A stretch of 15,728 bases of DNA from DAIDHK01 sp035510695. Lineage in GTDB: Bacteria > Patescibacteriota > Microgenomatia > Levybacterales > UBA12049. The position numbers and the translations under genes are program-made. Where the stretch lies: contig DATKGO010000036.1 of NCBI GenBank assembly GCA_035510695.1, positions 1 through 15,728 on the forward strand. Reading direction: 5' to 3'. Shown here piece by piece: positions 1 to 8,340 of this stretch (position 1 is its first letter; each line of letters starts with the position of its first letter). A model generated the notes under the pieces. The model did not search any database. It was not told where the DNA came from and was given only the letters and a program-made list of their open reading frames with translations.

Positions 1-146
1 GGGCTATGGTTGGTGATCTCATCAGGCTGCTTTCTATCAGAAAGTGTCCAATTTTATTTTATATGTGATCCATTAATTGCATACCTAACTCTACTTTGTA
101 ACAAACCGTTCTCTCTTTGTCTCATATTGAGAATTGCTGGCTCAGA

Positions 147-180
147 TTGACAAAATGCATATACACATGCTAATGTGTAT
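147..180 (+). promoter_or_regulatory. Promoter and inverted-repeat operator of the first TA module
   Basis: A consensus -35 TTGACA lies at 147-152. It is followed 18 bases later by a -10-like TAATGT at 171-176. The -10 is embedded in an inverted repeat, ATACACAT (161-168) and ATGTGTAT (173-180), with spacer GCTA. The antitoxin ATG is at 185, so transcription would start about at the start codon. Ribbon-helix-helix (RHH) antitoxins commonly repress their own operon through such a site; binding here is inference. Confidence 0.6.
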
Positions 181-184
181 GCAT

Positions 185-475
185 ATGTTAAATAAGCGAA
201 TACAAATTCTTTTTGATGAACAATTAGCCAATAAAATTGTAGAACGTGCGAAACAAGACAATCTCTCGATGGGAGAATTTATACGTTCCGCAGTTACTGA
301 TAAACTCGAGCAAGAGGAATTAAGTAAAAAACGACAAAATGCTTACGATCAAATCCAAACGCTTCGCGAGAAATACGGTAAAAAGTACGCAAAAGGAAAA
401 GACAGTGTCGCAATTATCCGGGAAATGCGCGAAGAAAGAACCAAACATTTACTTCACATCTTACATGACAAATAA
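185..475 (+). CDS. Ribbon-helix-helix antitoxin, VapB-like
   Basis: Small protein of 96 residues. Its N-terminus (RIQILFDEQLANKIVERA, then SMGEFIRSAVTDKL) reads as an RHH DNA-binding fold: one beta strand followed by two helices. The lysine- and glutamate-rich C-terminal half would be the toxin-neutralising tail. The open frame reaches back to a TTG at 134 with several in-frame ATGs. I choose ATG 185 because the RHH strand begins just after it and the promoter/operator occupies 147-180. The last 11 bases overlap the PIN toxin gene, the usual arrangement for translationally coupled TA pairs. Expected roles are toxin neutralisation and autorepression of the operon. The exact VapB subfamily cannot be assigned by eye. 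Confidence 0.75.
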   Translation: MLNKRIQILFDEQLANKIVERAKQDNLSMGEFIRSAVTDKLEQEELSKKRQNAYDQIQTLREKYGKKYAKGKDSVAIIREMREERTKHLLHILHDK

Positions 476-878
476 TCTCATTATCGTAGATGCCTCGATT
501 GCCGTTAAATGGTTTATTCCTGAACCTGATTGGGAAAAAGCAAAAGAAGTGCTTGATAAAAGTCAAAAGGATGCATCAACCATTCTTGTTCCCTCCCTAT
601 TTTATTACGAAATTGGAAATGTATTTCTTACCAAACATGTCACTCAGGAGGATATAAAAAAATTTATAAATGAACTAAGCAATCTCCCTATTTCCATATA
701 TGAATTAGATGCTCTCTCAGTTCCGGTCGTGTATGCCATTGCGAAAAAATGCATCACCAGTTTTTATGATGCCATGTACCTTTTTTTAATGATACAACGT
801 CAGTGTCCATTCGTTACTGCGGATAAAAAATTATATGATAAAACCAAAAATGATTTTCCAAATATCCAATTGCTCTAA
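465..878 (+). CDS. PIN-domain ribonuclease toxin, VapC-like
   Basis: 137-residue PIN-domain protein, the normal length for VapC toxins. These are Mg-dependent endoribonucleases that cut RNA, often tRNA or rRNA, when the antitoxin is lost. The acidic catalytic set is present: D9 in IIVDASIAVKWF, E49 in FYYEIGN, D102 in SFYDAMY and D120 in FVTADKKLYD. The frame is open further upstream, but ATG 465 gives the canonical PIN N-terminus and overlaps the antitoxin stop by 11 bases. No Shine-Dalgarno is visible, so translation probably depends on coupling. The stop codon (876-878) directly abuts the tgt stop on the other strand. The active site appears intact. RNA target unknown. Confidence 0.85.
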   Translation: MTNNLIIVDASIAVKWFIPEPDWEKAKEVLDKSQKDASTILVPSLFYYEIGNVFLTKHVTQEDIKKFINELSNLPISIYELDALSVPVVYAIAKKCITSFYDAMYLFLMIQRQCPFVTADKKLYDKTKNDFPNIQLL

Positions 879-2189
879 TTATCCCAGCCACTCTTTTTTC
901 ATCTCTGCAAATCTTCCTTCCATAATCGACTCTCTAATTTTGTTGACTAAATTCACGATAAAATAGACATTGTGGATTGAACCTAAACGCTGGCCTAGGA
1001 TCTCATCGGACTTAAATAAATGATGCAAATATGCTTTGGTGTAATTCTGGCAGGTAAAACACAGACATCCCGGATCAAGCGGATCGGCATCCAAAATAAA
1101 TTTGGCATTGGTAATTTGCAAGGTGAAATTATTCTCCTTGTGTCCGCCGTTTTGTGGATGAATATATAAATTCCCATGCCTTCCCCGTCTTGTCGGAGCC
1201 ACACAATCAAAAAAATCCATTCCCCTACTGATCCCTTCAAATAAATCCTGCACTTCACCAATCCCCAGCATATGCCGCGGTTTATCTTCCTGAAAATTCG
1301 GCACGCACCAATCCATAACCTGATACAAAACATCTTTAGATGTATATGATCCGCCGATAGAAACAGCCGGGAAATATTTATCCGTAAATCCGGCAGAAAA
1401 CTTACGCAAATCTTCGTACATACCGCCATGCACCACGCCGTACATCAATTGATCTTTTCGTTTATGAGCTTTTAAGGAAGCAATTCCCCACCTGCTCGTG
1501 CGCTCAAGTGATAATTTCGTCAATTCATAATCCCACAACGGCGATTCGTGGTCATCAAATGCCACGATCAAATCCGCTCCCATTTGTTCCTGCAAACCGA
1601 TTGAAACCTGAGCGTCAAACCAATGTTTACTGCCGTCAACATGTGAGTAAAACCACACCCCTTCATCATGAATTGTGGCTTCTTTTAGTTTCTTCAATTC
1701 TTTTTCTTCACGCGTTTTGGTAATTGCCGGCAGTAAAATAGCCGTGTCCGAAGGATCGAGGAAAACCGATTTGGAAAATTTACTTAATTTCCTGCCGTGC
1801 ACATCTTTCCAGGTTACTTTTTTCTGCGCTACACCTAAAGAGAATACTTGAAACCCGCCGCTGTCTGTCATAGTCGGCCCGATCCGCCCCTGTCTCGCTT
1901 CGCTCTCAGGCGAGCTCGGACTTCGTCCTCCGCTCCAACTCATAAACTTTCCTAAGCCCCCCATTTTCTCAATTACATCTGCTCCCGGACGAAGTGAAAG
2001 ATGATAAGTATTAGATAAAACAATTTGCGCACCGATATCTTCCAAATCTTTGGATGACAATGTTTTAACCGTGGCCTGCGTTCCCACGGGATTAAAATTC
2101 GGAGTGAGAATCTCACCATGAGGTGTAATTAATTTACCAACTCGTGCTTTGGTATGTTTGTCCTTTTTTTCAATAGTATATTTAAACAT
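879..2189 (-). CDS. tgt: tRNA-guanine transglycosylase (queuine tRNA-ribosyltransferase)
   Basis: 436-residue enzyme that exchanges the anticodon wobble guanine of certain tRNAs for queuine or a precursor. Key features are visible: DSGGFQVFS with D109 as the family's active-site Asp, the GVVHGG loop at 251-256, FDCVAPTRRGRHGN with nucleophile D328, and a zinc site C375, C377, C380 with H406. ATG 2189 starts at MFKYTIEKK, where the family homology begins. The frame is open 14 residues further upstream, but that part looks like translated A+T-rich spacer. Two oddities: about 19 extra residues (85-103) before DSGGFQ, from GC-rich DNA, and a longer insertion at about 125-172 before EGVWFYSHVDGSKH. 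Together they explain the length beyond the usual roughly 370-380 residues. No queuosine biosynthesis gene is in the window, so queuine salvage is possible. Family assignment is very secure. Confidence 0.95.
   Translation of the reverse strand: MFKYTIEKKDKHTKARVGKLITPHGEILTPNFNPVGTQATVKTLSSKDLEDIGAQIVLSNTYHLSLRPGADVIEKMGGLGKFMSWSGGRSPSSPESEARQGRIGPTMTDSGGFQVFSLGVAQKKVTWKDVHGRKLSKFSKSVFLDPSDTAILLPAITKTREEKELKKLKEATIHDEGVWFYSHVDGSKHWFDAQVSIGLQEQMGADLIVAFDDHESPLWDYELTKLSLERTSRWGIASLKAHKRKDQLMYGVVHGGMYEDLRKFSAGFTDKYFPAVSIGGSYTSKDVLYQVMDWCVPNFQEDKPRHMLGIGEVQDLFEGISRGMDFFDCVAPTRRGRHGNLYIHPQNGGHKENNFTLQITNAKFILDADPLDPGCLCFTCQNYTKAYLHHLFKSDEILGQRLGSIHNVYFIVNLVNKIRESIMEGRFAEMKKEWLG
1881..1936 (-). repeat. 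GC-rich palindromic insertion inside tgt, translated in frame
   Basis: This roughly 55-base stretch is far richer in G+C than the surrounding gene. It contains short self-complementary units: CGAGCTCG, GGAC-GAA-GTCC and GAGCGAAGCGAG on the coding strand. It encodes Gly/Arg/Ser/Pro-rich residues about 85-103. In ordinary Tgt proteins only a few residues separate the Trp-containing segment from DSGGFQ. I infer that a mobile palindromic repeat was inserted without breaking the frame. Boundaries are approximate. Confidence 0.5.
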
Positions 2190-2218
2190 AAAACAATAAT
2201 TTTTAATTTTTAATTTAA

Positions 2219-2307
2219 AATTTCTAATCAATTTCTAATCAATTTCTAATGACAAATTTTAAAATTTAAAAATTACTTAATTCATTGAAAATTAAAAATT
2301 AGAAATT
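2219..2307. repeat. A+T-rich repeats between murD and tgt
   Basis: Three tandem copies of an 11-base unit (AATTTCTAATC, the last ending in G) lie at 2219-2251. An inverted match, ATTAGAAATT, is at 2298-2307. Between them is the palindrome AAATTTTAAAATTT. The block fills most of the spacer upstream of tgt. It could form a hairpin acting as a weak terminator for murD or as a leader for tgt, or it may be only low-complexity DNA. Confidence 0.45.
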
Positions 2308-2366
2308 GAAAATTTGAGGCATATTCAATATAACAATTCAGCTAAATGAATCAATTAAACTAATAA

Positions 2367-3794
<1,428 letters not shown>

Positions 3795-3822
3795 AGATAA
3801 ATAATCCAATAATCGAATAACA

Positions 3823-3871
3823 AATAAACGAATGAAAAATCCTTATTAGATTATTCGACTATTCGTTTATT
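3823..3871. repeat. Inverted repeat in the murD/membrane-protein intergenic region
   Basis: AATAAACGAAT (3823-3833) and ATTCGTTTATT (3861-3871) are perfect 11-base inverted copies around 27 bases. Further related TTATTCGA/TCGAATAA words lie on both sides. The block sits immediately upstream of murD, whose start is at 3794. It could be a binding site or a cruciform. No T-run follows on either strand to suggest a strong intrinsic terminator. Confidence 0.4.
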
Positions 3872-3903
3872 CCATTATTCTCCCCCATTATACCAGTCCA
3901 GGC

Positions 3904-3932
3904 TTGACATTAGCAAAAAAAAGCAGCAAGAT
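3904..3932 (+). promoter_or_regulatory. Likely promoter for the polytopic membrane protein
   Basis: A perfect -35 TTGACA at 3904-3909 is followed by 17 bases and CAAGAT at 3927-3932, an imperfect -10. Predicted transcription start is near 3939, about 13 bases before ATG 3952. The -10 match is the weak part of the call. Confidence 0.45.
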
Positions 3933-3951
3933 GAAATAGATATAGACATTT

Positions 3952-4884
3952 ATGAAAAAAGACTTCCCTCCAATCAGCAGTCTATTTAATGAGAGTTGGG
4001 AATTATTTAAATCCAGACTTCTGCGTTTATTACTCTTCGGAATGATCGATTTTGGTCTTTTTGTGTTCCTAGCCTTGATTCTCGGAATCATTGCCGTCAC
4101 AAGTTTTATTGGCGCAGCGGGACATAATTTCCCTTATAATATTAATTGGCCGTCCTTGTATCCTTTCCTTTTTGGCGTAGGCGGAGTTCTACTCGCTTTA
4201 TTAATTTTAGGCGCAATTTTTATCGGGGTCTTAGCCATAACCTGGCAGCTGCTTTCGCTAAACGAGGACCCTAAGATATCATTTGGCACAATATTTCGTA
4301 AAGGCTTCTCCTTTTTCATTCCAGTCTTAGCTGTTACACTTCTCAATGTTTTGATTATTATTGGCGGATTTTTCGTCTTTGTTATCCCGGGTATATTATT
4401 TGCAATTTTCGTTTCTTATGCTCAGTATGAGGTTATTTTCGATAAACAACGAGGAATCAATGCACTTAGACGAAGTTATACAATCATCACGACTCATTTT
4501 GGAGAAATTTTTGTTCGTATATTGCTTCTCTGGGGTTTAAGTTTTGTTGTTTCATTAATCCCACATCTCTTTGCCTCCCGACCTGCAGCCGGCATTTCCG
4601 GACTCTCATTCATTATTAACATTCTTCTTTCCTGGTTCGGCTTATGTTATTACTTTACGCTTTATAAACAAGCAAAGCAGCGAACCGATCTGACTAAACC
4701 ATTTTCAATTCTTTGGATTTGGATCATCGCCATTATCGGCTGGGTTATTCTACTTTTAATAATCTTTTTCACCGGAATGGGAATTTCACAAGCCCTCCAA
4801 TCCGGACAATTACCTAAATACTTCCAACACCCCACTCGCCACGCTCCTCTTCCGCCATATTACAGATACCACAACAGCTACTAA
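3952..4884 (+). CDS. Polytopic membrane protein of unknown function
   Basis: 310 residues with about six hydrophobic segments, near 25-50, 71-100, 121-150, 186-205, 216-236 and 253-275. The region from FVFVIPGILFAIFVSYAQ to VIFDKQRGINALRRSY has the pattern seen in bacterial DUF975/GPDPase membrane-domain-like proteins: a Pro-Gly kink in a helix, then a cytoplasmic loop with an 'al.rS..l' helix. The C-terminus is Pro/His/Tyr-rich (HPTRHAPLPPYYRYH) and probably exposed. It is the first gene of a same-strand run of envelope proteins up to 7797, but the next gene has its own promoter. No enzymatic motif is visible. Function unknown; a role in envelope or membrane organisation is only a guess. Confidence 0.65.
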   Translation: MKKDFPPISSLFNESWELFKSRLLRLLLFGMIDFGLFVFLALILGIIAVTSFIGAAGHNFPYNINWPSLYPFLFGVGGVLLALLILGAIFIGVLAITWQLLSLNEDPKISFGTIFRKGFSFFIPVLAVTLLNVLIIIGGFFVFVIPGILFAIFVSYAQYEVIFDKQRGINALRRSYTIITTHFGEIFVRILLLWGLSFVVSLIPHLFASRPAAGISGLSFIINILLSWFGLCYYFTLYKQAKQRTDLTKPFSILWIWIIAIIGWVILLLIIFFTGMGISQALQSGQLPKYFQHPTRHAPLPPYYRYHNSY

Positions 4885-4890
4885 ATTTAA

Positions 4891-4920
4891 TTGGCTTCTC
4901 TAGCATCTATGCGCTATAAT
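4891..4920 (+). promoter_or_regulatory. Promoter for the PH-like/pseudophosphatase gene block
   Basis: TTGGCT at 4891-4896, an 18-base spacer and a perfect -10 TATAAT at 4915-4920. The predicted start near 4927 gives a leader of about 130 bases that contains the double-hairpin repeat at 4937-4994. Confidence 0.6.
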
Positions 4921-4936
4921 ACGTGGAAAGTAAGGT

Positions 4937-4994
4937 TGTCATCCTGAATTTATTTCAGGATCTCTCTGGATTCCGGATCAAGTCCGGAATGACA
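4937..4994 (+). repeat. Dispersed double-hairpin repeat, copy B
   Basis: A 58-base element running from TGTCATCC to GGAATGACA. It has a first hairpin CCTGAA-TTTA-TTTCAGG and a second CCGG-ATCAAGT-CCGG. It is non-coding and lies in the leader between the TATAAT promoter and the gene at 5058. The same architecture occurs in the copies in murD and at 10370-10430. It may influence mRNA stability or transcription read-through; this is inference. Confidence 0.85.
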
Positions 4995-5057
4995 GAAAAA
5001 ATGAAACAATTATATTTTTCTGTCAACTTTATAACATTATAACTTTCAACTTAATTT

Positions 5058-5759
5058 ATGCCCGATATCTTTAATAAATCTGAAAATAAACCCAATTCAG
5101 ATGCCGGACAACAAACTAACCAAGCGGCACAAGCCCAGCCGCAACCGGCTGCACCTCAAGCTGCTGCTAAACCAGTTACTCCCGATGGCACAACCTCTCG
5201 TTTTTCTTTCTTCAGAGCCATGGCTCGTAATCCTGAAGGCATCACTTTTGCCAATCAGGAAGAAAATGAACAGATTAAATTACTTCTGCATGCTTCCTTA
5301 ATCACTAACATCCCCTGGGTTAGCTTAACAATTCTACTTCTCATTTTGCCGCCAATTCTGGCATTAGTATTCCCTAATTATGTATTTGAAATTACCGCCA
5401 ATGTCCTACCGCAAATGATTGCCATGGTTTTACTTTTCTACTACTTGCTGGTCATTGGTTATGCCTATGTTAGTTATATCATCTGGTTTTATAACGTCAG
5501 TATTGTTTCCACTCTGCATGTTTTAGACATTGAATTTAACAATATCGCCTATAAAAATGTCGATACCATTACTCTAACGGAAATTGCCGATGTCTCATTT
5601 AACCAATCCGGCTTCATTCCAACCTTTTCTAACTATGGAACGGTAAGGATAGACGCGGAAGCGCAAAACAGATCAATTTATTTTGAAAATGTGCCAAAAC
5701 CTAGTTATATTACCGATTATATTTTGGATTTAAAAGAAGGGAGAATAAATAATGGATAA
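5058..5759 (+). CDS. Membrane-anchored PH-like domain protein
   Basis: 233 residues in three parts. Residues 1-45 are a disordered Gln/Ala/Pro-rich tail. Two transmembrane helices follow at about 82-105 and 117-142. A C-terminal beta-rich domain (about 144-225) contains VLDIEFNNIAYKNVDTITL, then IPTFSNYGTVRI and FENVPKP. This order, 'rvldi.f..i.yk.v..i.l..I.dv', 'nyGtv.i' and '.nVp.P', resembles the bacterial PH (bPH2, YdbS-like) domain that follows a TM hairpin. Such domains are thought to act in membrane scaffolding or signalling; ligand unknown. It overlaps the next gene by 8 bases, so the two are probably co-translated. Confidence 0.65.
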   Translation: MPDIFNKSENKPNSDAGQQTNQAAQAQPQPAAPQAAAKPVTPDGTTSRFSFFRAMARNPEGITFANQEENEQIKLLLHASLITNIPWVSLTILLLILPPILALVFPNYVFEITANVLPQMIAMVLLFYYLLVIGYAYVSYIIWFYNVSIVSTLHVLDIEFNNIAYKNVDTITLTEIADVSFNQSGFIPTFSNYGTVRIDAEAQNRSIYFENVPKPSYITDYILDLKEGRINNG

Positions 5760-5991
5760 TTTTTTTAATTTTGTCCAATTAAGCGGTACCAGTGTACTTT
5801 TTAAACTCGGTTTCTCAATTGTTATTCTACTTTATGCTATCTTCATGCTTTTTGTAGTCAATCAAGTTAGGTCATTAAATCAGCTTATTTTTATCCGTCC
5901 GGCGAACACCTCTACTCTGTTATTTATCATCGCCCTGGCGCAATTTATTTTCGCTATTTTTCTTTTCCTTGCAACACTTGCTATACTGTAG
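5752..5991 (+). CDS. Small two-helix membrane protein
   Basis: 79 residues with two strongly hydrophobic helices (about 17-38 and 55-78) joined by a short polar loop, QVRSLNQLIFIRPANTST. The start is supported by a good Shine-Dalgarno (AGAAGGGAGA, 5735-5744) about seven bases before ATG 5752. It overlaps the preceding gene by 8 bases and ends three bases before the next. The tight packing suggests a partner or anchor of the two neighbouring proteins. I do not recognise a family. Confidence 0.6.
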   Translation: MDNFFNFVQLSGTSVLFKLGFSIVILLYAIFMLFVVNQVRSLNQLIFIRPANTSTLLFIIALAQFIFAIFLFLATLAIL

Positions 5992-5994
5992 ATA

Positions 5995-7797
5995 ATGCCT
6001 ACTAAATTACAACTTAGTTTTACTAAAGTTGCCTTTCCGCCTACGCCTACAGCCTGGGTGCATACTTATACTGCCGGCAGCTTTTTCGCCGTGGCTTCTC
6101 TGTCTTGTCCGGTACCTCCGCAAGGAGATGATTTAAATGCTTTAGGCAAAGATATCTTCGCTAATCTTGAAGCGGAATTTTTTACTTTGGAGAATAAGGA
6201 CTTGGCTTCAATTAAAGAAGTAATTAGCCAAGCTATTAAAAACTTGCCTTCCAATGTGGCAATTTCCTTTGTCGCTGCCTATATCCGTGACACCACTTTG
6301 TATGTTTTTGTTGCCGGAGCAGGCAGTGTGGTTATCAAACGTGGAGGGAAATTAGCCACGATTTTATCTATATATGAGAATGATAATTCCGTTATCAAAG
6401 CAGCTTCAGGTCATATTCAGGTTGAGGACATGCTCTTTTTACAAACTCAAACCATGAGTAAATATATTTCCCTAGAAACAATTCTTCAGGAAAGCGATCG
6501 TTTACCCAACGAAATCGCCGAAAGTTTTGCCAATCAACTGCAGTCGGCCAACAACAATACTGCCGGCTGCATTATCGTAAAAGTGGAAGGCATAATTCAG
6601 GAGGAATTTCAGCCGCAAACGCAAAGCTACCAGCATTTTACTTCAGCCGTTGAAAAAAACATTATTGAAGAAAAAGAACCTTTGGAACAACTTGAGTTAT
6701 CGCCTGAACAATATCAGGCTGAGACTTTTAATCAACGTAAAACTCCATCTTTGCATTTGCCGCCAATTCGTCTGCCGCATATTAACTTATCAATTTTTCA
6801 GCGTCTACCCAAAAGAACCCGAGTTGCGCTGGGAATAGCCCTAATTTTACTTTTATTGCTGGCAGCCAGCATTATTTTTCATAAACAAACTGGTCTAAAT
6901 AATAAAAATGAACAGGTTTTCAACCAATATTATCCTGAAGCGAAAAAATATGTGGATTCCGCCAATGCTATCGCCAGTGTTGATTCCAGTTCCCCCAGTA
7001 TCCAAACTTCCCTGCAGCAAGCGAACAATATGCTCAAAACCGCACAACAACAATTAACTCCCGGCTCAACTCAAGCCAAACAGGTCAATGCTTTACTGCA
7101 AACTGTTACGTCCAAACTACAGGGAGAGACAAATATACAACAAGTCAGCCTTAATAACGCCGTTAACAGTGACAGCGCGCTTCTGGCAGCGGAAATACAA
7201 CACAGCGATGCTAAATATTTCACCACTGATGGCAAATCAATCTATTACATTAATGCTAAAGGCATTTACAACAACTCCTCAAGTAAAGCTTTACTTACCA
7301 ATGATGGCGATTGGAATAAAATTGGCGGACTTGGCACATACTTTGGCAATTTCTATGTTTTAGATAAGACAAACGGTGTTCTCAAATATGTCAGTGGAGC
7401 TGACGGCTACGGAAAAACCAATTATTTTGCCACTGGCGTTTCACCGGACCTAAGCAGCGCGGTCAATTTGACGATTGACAACTCAATTTACATTTTATTC
7501 ACTAATGGAGCAGTTACCAAATATACCCGAGACCAACCGGATACGTTTAACCTGAAAGGATTGGGTAAACCCTTCTCCTCTCCTACGCGGATATTAACCA
7601 ATGAAAATATGAATAATATTTATGTTTTAGATAACGGGAATGACCGAATAGTACAACTAGGTAAAGACGGAACATTTGAAGCGCAATATGTGAATAGTGC
7701 ATTTCACACAGCCAAAGATATTGATGTAAATGAAAGTAGTAAAACTATCTATATCCTAACCTCGGATAACAAAATTGAAAGCATAACTATCAAATAG
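5995..7797 (+). CDS. Single-pass protein with degenerate PP2C-like domain and beta-propeller
   Basis: 600 residues. The N-terminal domain (about 1-200) has the PP2C/PPM feel: TYTAGSFFAVASL, then LYVFVAGAGSVVIKRGGKLATI and QVEDMLFLQTQTMSKYI. The metal-binding Asp-Gly pair that should follow the FFAVA strand is absent, so it may be a pseudophosphatase. A Pro-rich linker leads to one transmembrane helix (about 276-296, VALGIALILLLLLAASII). An Ala/Gln/Ser-rich helical region follows (about 300-390), then a beta-propeller-like domain (about 395-600). Its blades resemble NHL repeats, for example NIYVLDNGNDRIVQLGKDG. The topology implies the N-domain in the cytoplasm and the propeller outside. It follows two small membrane-protein genes with no real gap, suggesting one complex that links outside binding to an inside module. 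Substrate unknown. Confidence 0.65.
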   Translation: MPTKLQLSFTKVAFPPTPTAWVHTYTAGSFFAVASLSCPVPPQGDDLNALGKDIFANLEAEFFTLENKDLASIKEVISQAIKNLPSNVAISFVAAYIRDTTLYVFVAGAGSVVIKRGGKLATILSIYENDNSVIKAASGHIQVEDMLFLQTQTMSKYISLETILQESDRLPNEIAESFANQLQSANNNTAGCIIVKVEGIIQEEFQPQTQSYQHFTSAVEKNIIEEKEPLEQLELSPEQYQAETFNQRKTPSLHLPPIRLPHINLSIFQRLPKRTRVALGIALILLLLLAASIIFHKQTGLNNKNEQVFNQYYPEAKKYVDSANAIASVDSSSPSIQTSLQQANNMLKTAQQQLTPGSTQAKQVNALLQTVTSKLQGETNIQQVSLNNAVNSDSALLAAEIQHSDAKYFTTDGKSIYYINAKGIYNNSSSKALLTNDGDWNKIGGLGTYFGNFYVLDKTNGVLKYVSGADGYGKTNYFATGVSPDLSSAVNLTIDNSIYILFTNGAVTKYTRDQPDTFNLKGLGKPFSSPTRILTNENMNNIYVLDNGNDRIVQLGKDGTFEAQYVNSAFHTAKDIDVNESSKTIYILTSDNKIESITIK

Positions 7798-7800
7798 ATT

Positions 7801-7829
7801 TTGCCTTTTACGCTTTATTCCGCTATCAT
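7801..7829 (+). promoter_or_regulatory. smpB promoter giving a leaderless transcript
   Basis: TTGCCT (7801-7806), 17 bases, TATCAT (7824-7829). Seven bases beyond the -10 is 7836, the A of the smpB ATG, and no Shine-Dalgarno is visible. A leaderless mRNA is therefore expected. Confidence 0.5.
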
Positions 7830-7835
7830 AATCCC

Positions 7836-8273
7836 ATGAAGATCACGAATAAACGCGCCTTTTTTGACTATAAAATCATAGAAACCTTTGAGGCCGGAAT
7901 TAATTTAACCGGTCCTGAAGTAAAAGCTGTGAGGTTGGGTCATGCCGATTTGACCGGCAGCTTTGCCCGAATTATCGGCAACGAATCATATCTGGTTAAT
8001 GCCAAAATCTTTCCTTATGAATTTGCCCGACCGGAAAACTACGATCAAAGACGAACCCGAAAGCTGCTTTTGCACAAGAAGCAAATTTTGGCTCTTAAGG
8101 CTAAAATGGATGGGCAGAACTTGACTTTAGTCTCAATTTCGATGTATACTACAGGGCACTACATCAAAGTGCAACTTGGCCTCGGAAAGGGTAAAAGAGA
8201 GTATCAAAAACGTGAAGTAAAAAAACAAGCAGATTTGGATCGAGAATTAGAAACAGCCTTCCGAGGAAAATAA
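7836..8273 (+). CDS. smpB: SsrA-binding protein SmpB
   Basis: 145 residues, typical of SmpB. This small beta-barrel RNA-binding protein carries tmRNA into the empty A site of stalled ribosomes for trans-translation. Signatures: N-terminal NKRAFFDYKIIETFEAGI, then LTGPEVKAVR, SYLVNAKIFPYE and the REYQKREVKKQ stretch before the C-terminal tail. That tail (LDRELETAFRGK) normally inserts into the decoding centre and mRNA path. The gene lies 67 bases upstream of the tmRNA gene itself, a common pairing that supports both calls. The start is fixed by the family N-terminus and the adjacent promoter. Confidence 0.97.
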   Translation: MKITNKRAFFDYKIIETFEAGINLTGPEVKAVRLGHADLTGSFARIIGNESYLVNAKIFPYEFARPENYDQRRTRKLLLHKKQILALKAKMDGQNLTLVSISMYTTGHYIKVQLGLGKGKREYQKREVKKQADLDRELETAFRGK

Positions 8274-8309
8274 ATCGATATTCGCCTTAGTTTACTAAAG
8301 CTTAACGAA

Positions 8310-8335
8310 GCCGCCTTCGCTAAAGCTTCGGCGGC
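8310..8335. repeat. GC-rich hairpin between smpB and tmRNA
   Basis: GCCGCC (8310-8315) and GGCGGC (8330-8335) flank a loop containing TTCGCTAAAGCTTC. The G+C richness contrasts with the surroundings, and this wording is familiar as a dispersed repeat in candidate-phyla genomes (memory only). No U-run follows, so a terminator role is uncertain. It ends five bases before the tmRNA. Confidence 0.5.
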
Positions 8336-8340
8336 CGAAG

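Noticed and set aside
1..146. Possible gene end or terminator at the left edge
   Set aside because: Only a weak CTTTC/GAAAG stem followed by a T-rich stretch is visible, with no recognisable coding sequence.
134..184. N-terminal extension of the first antitoxin from TTG 134
   Set aside because: The extension is a Met/His-rich translation of the promoter/operator palindrome, and the RHH domain starts at ATG 185.
995..1429. 144-codon minus-strand frame inside tgt
   Set aside because: It is an out-of-frame shadow of the clear Tgt coding sequence.
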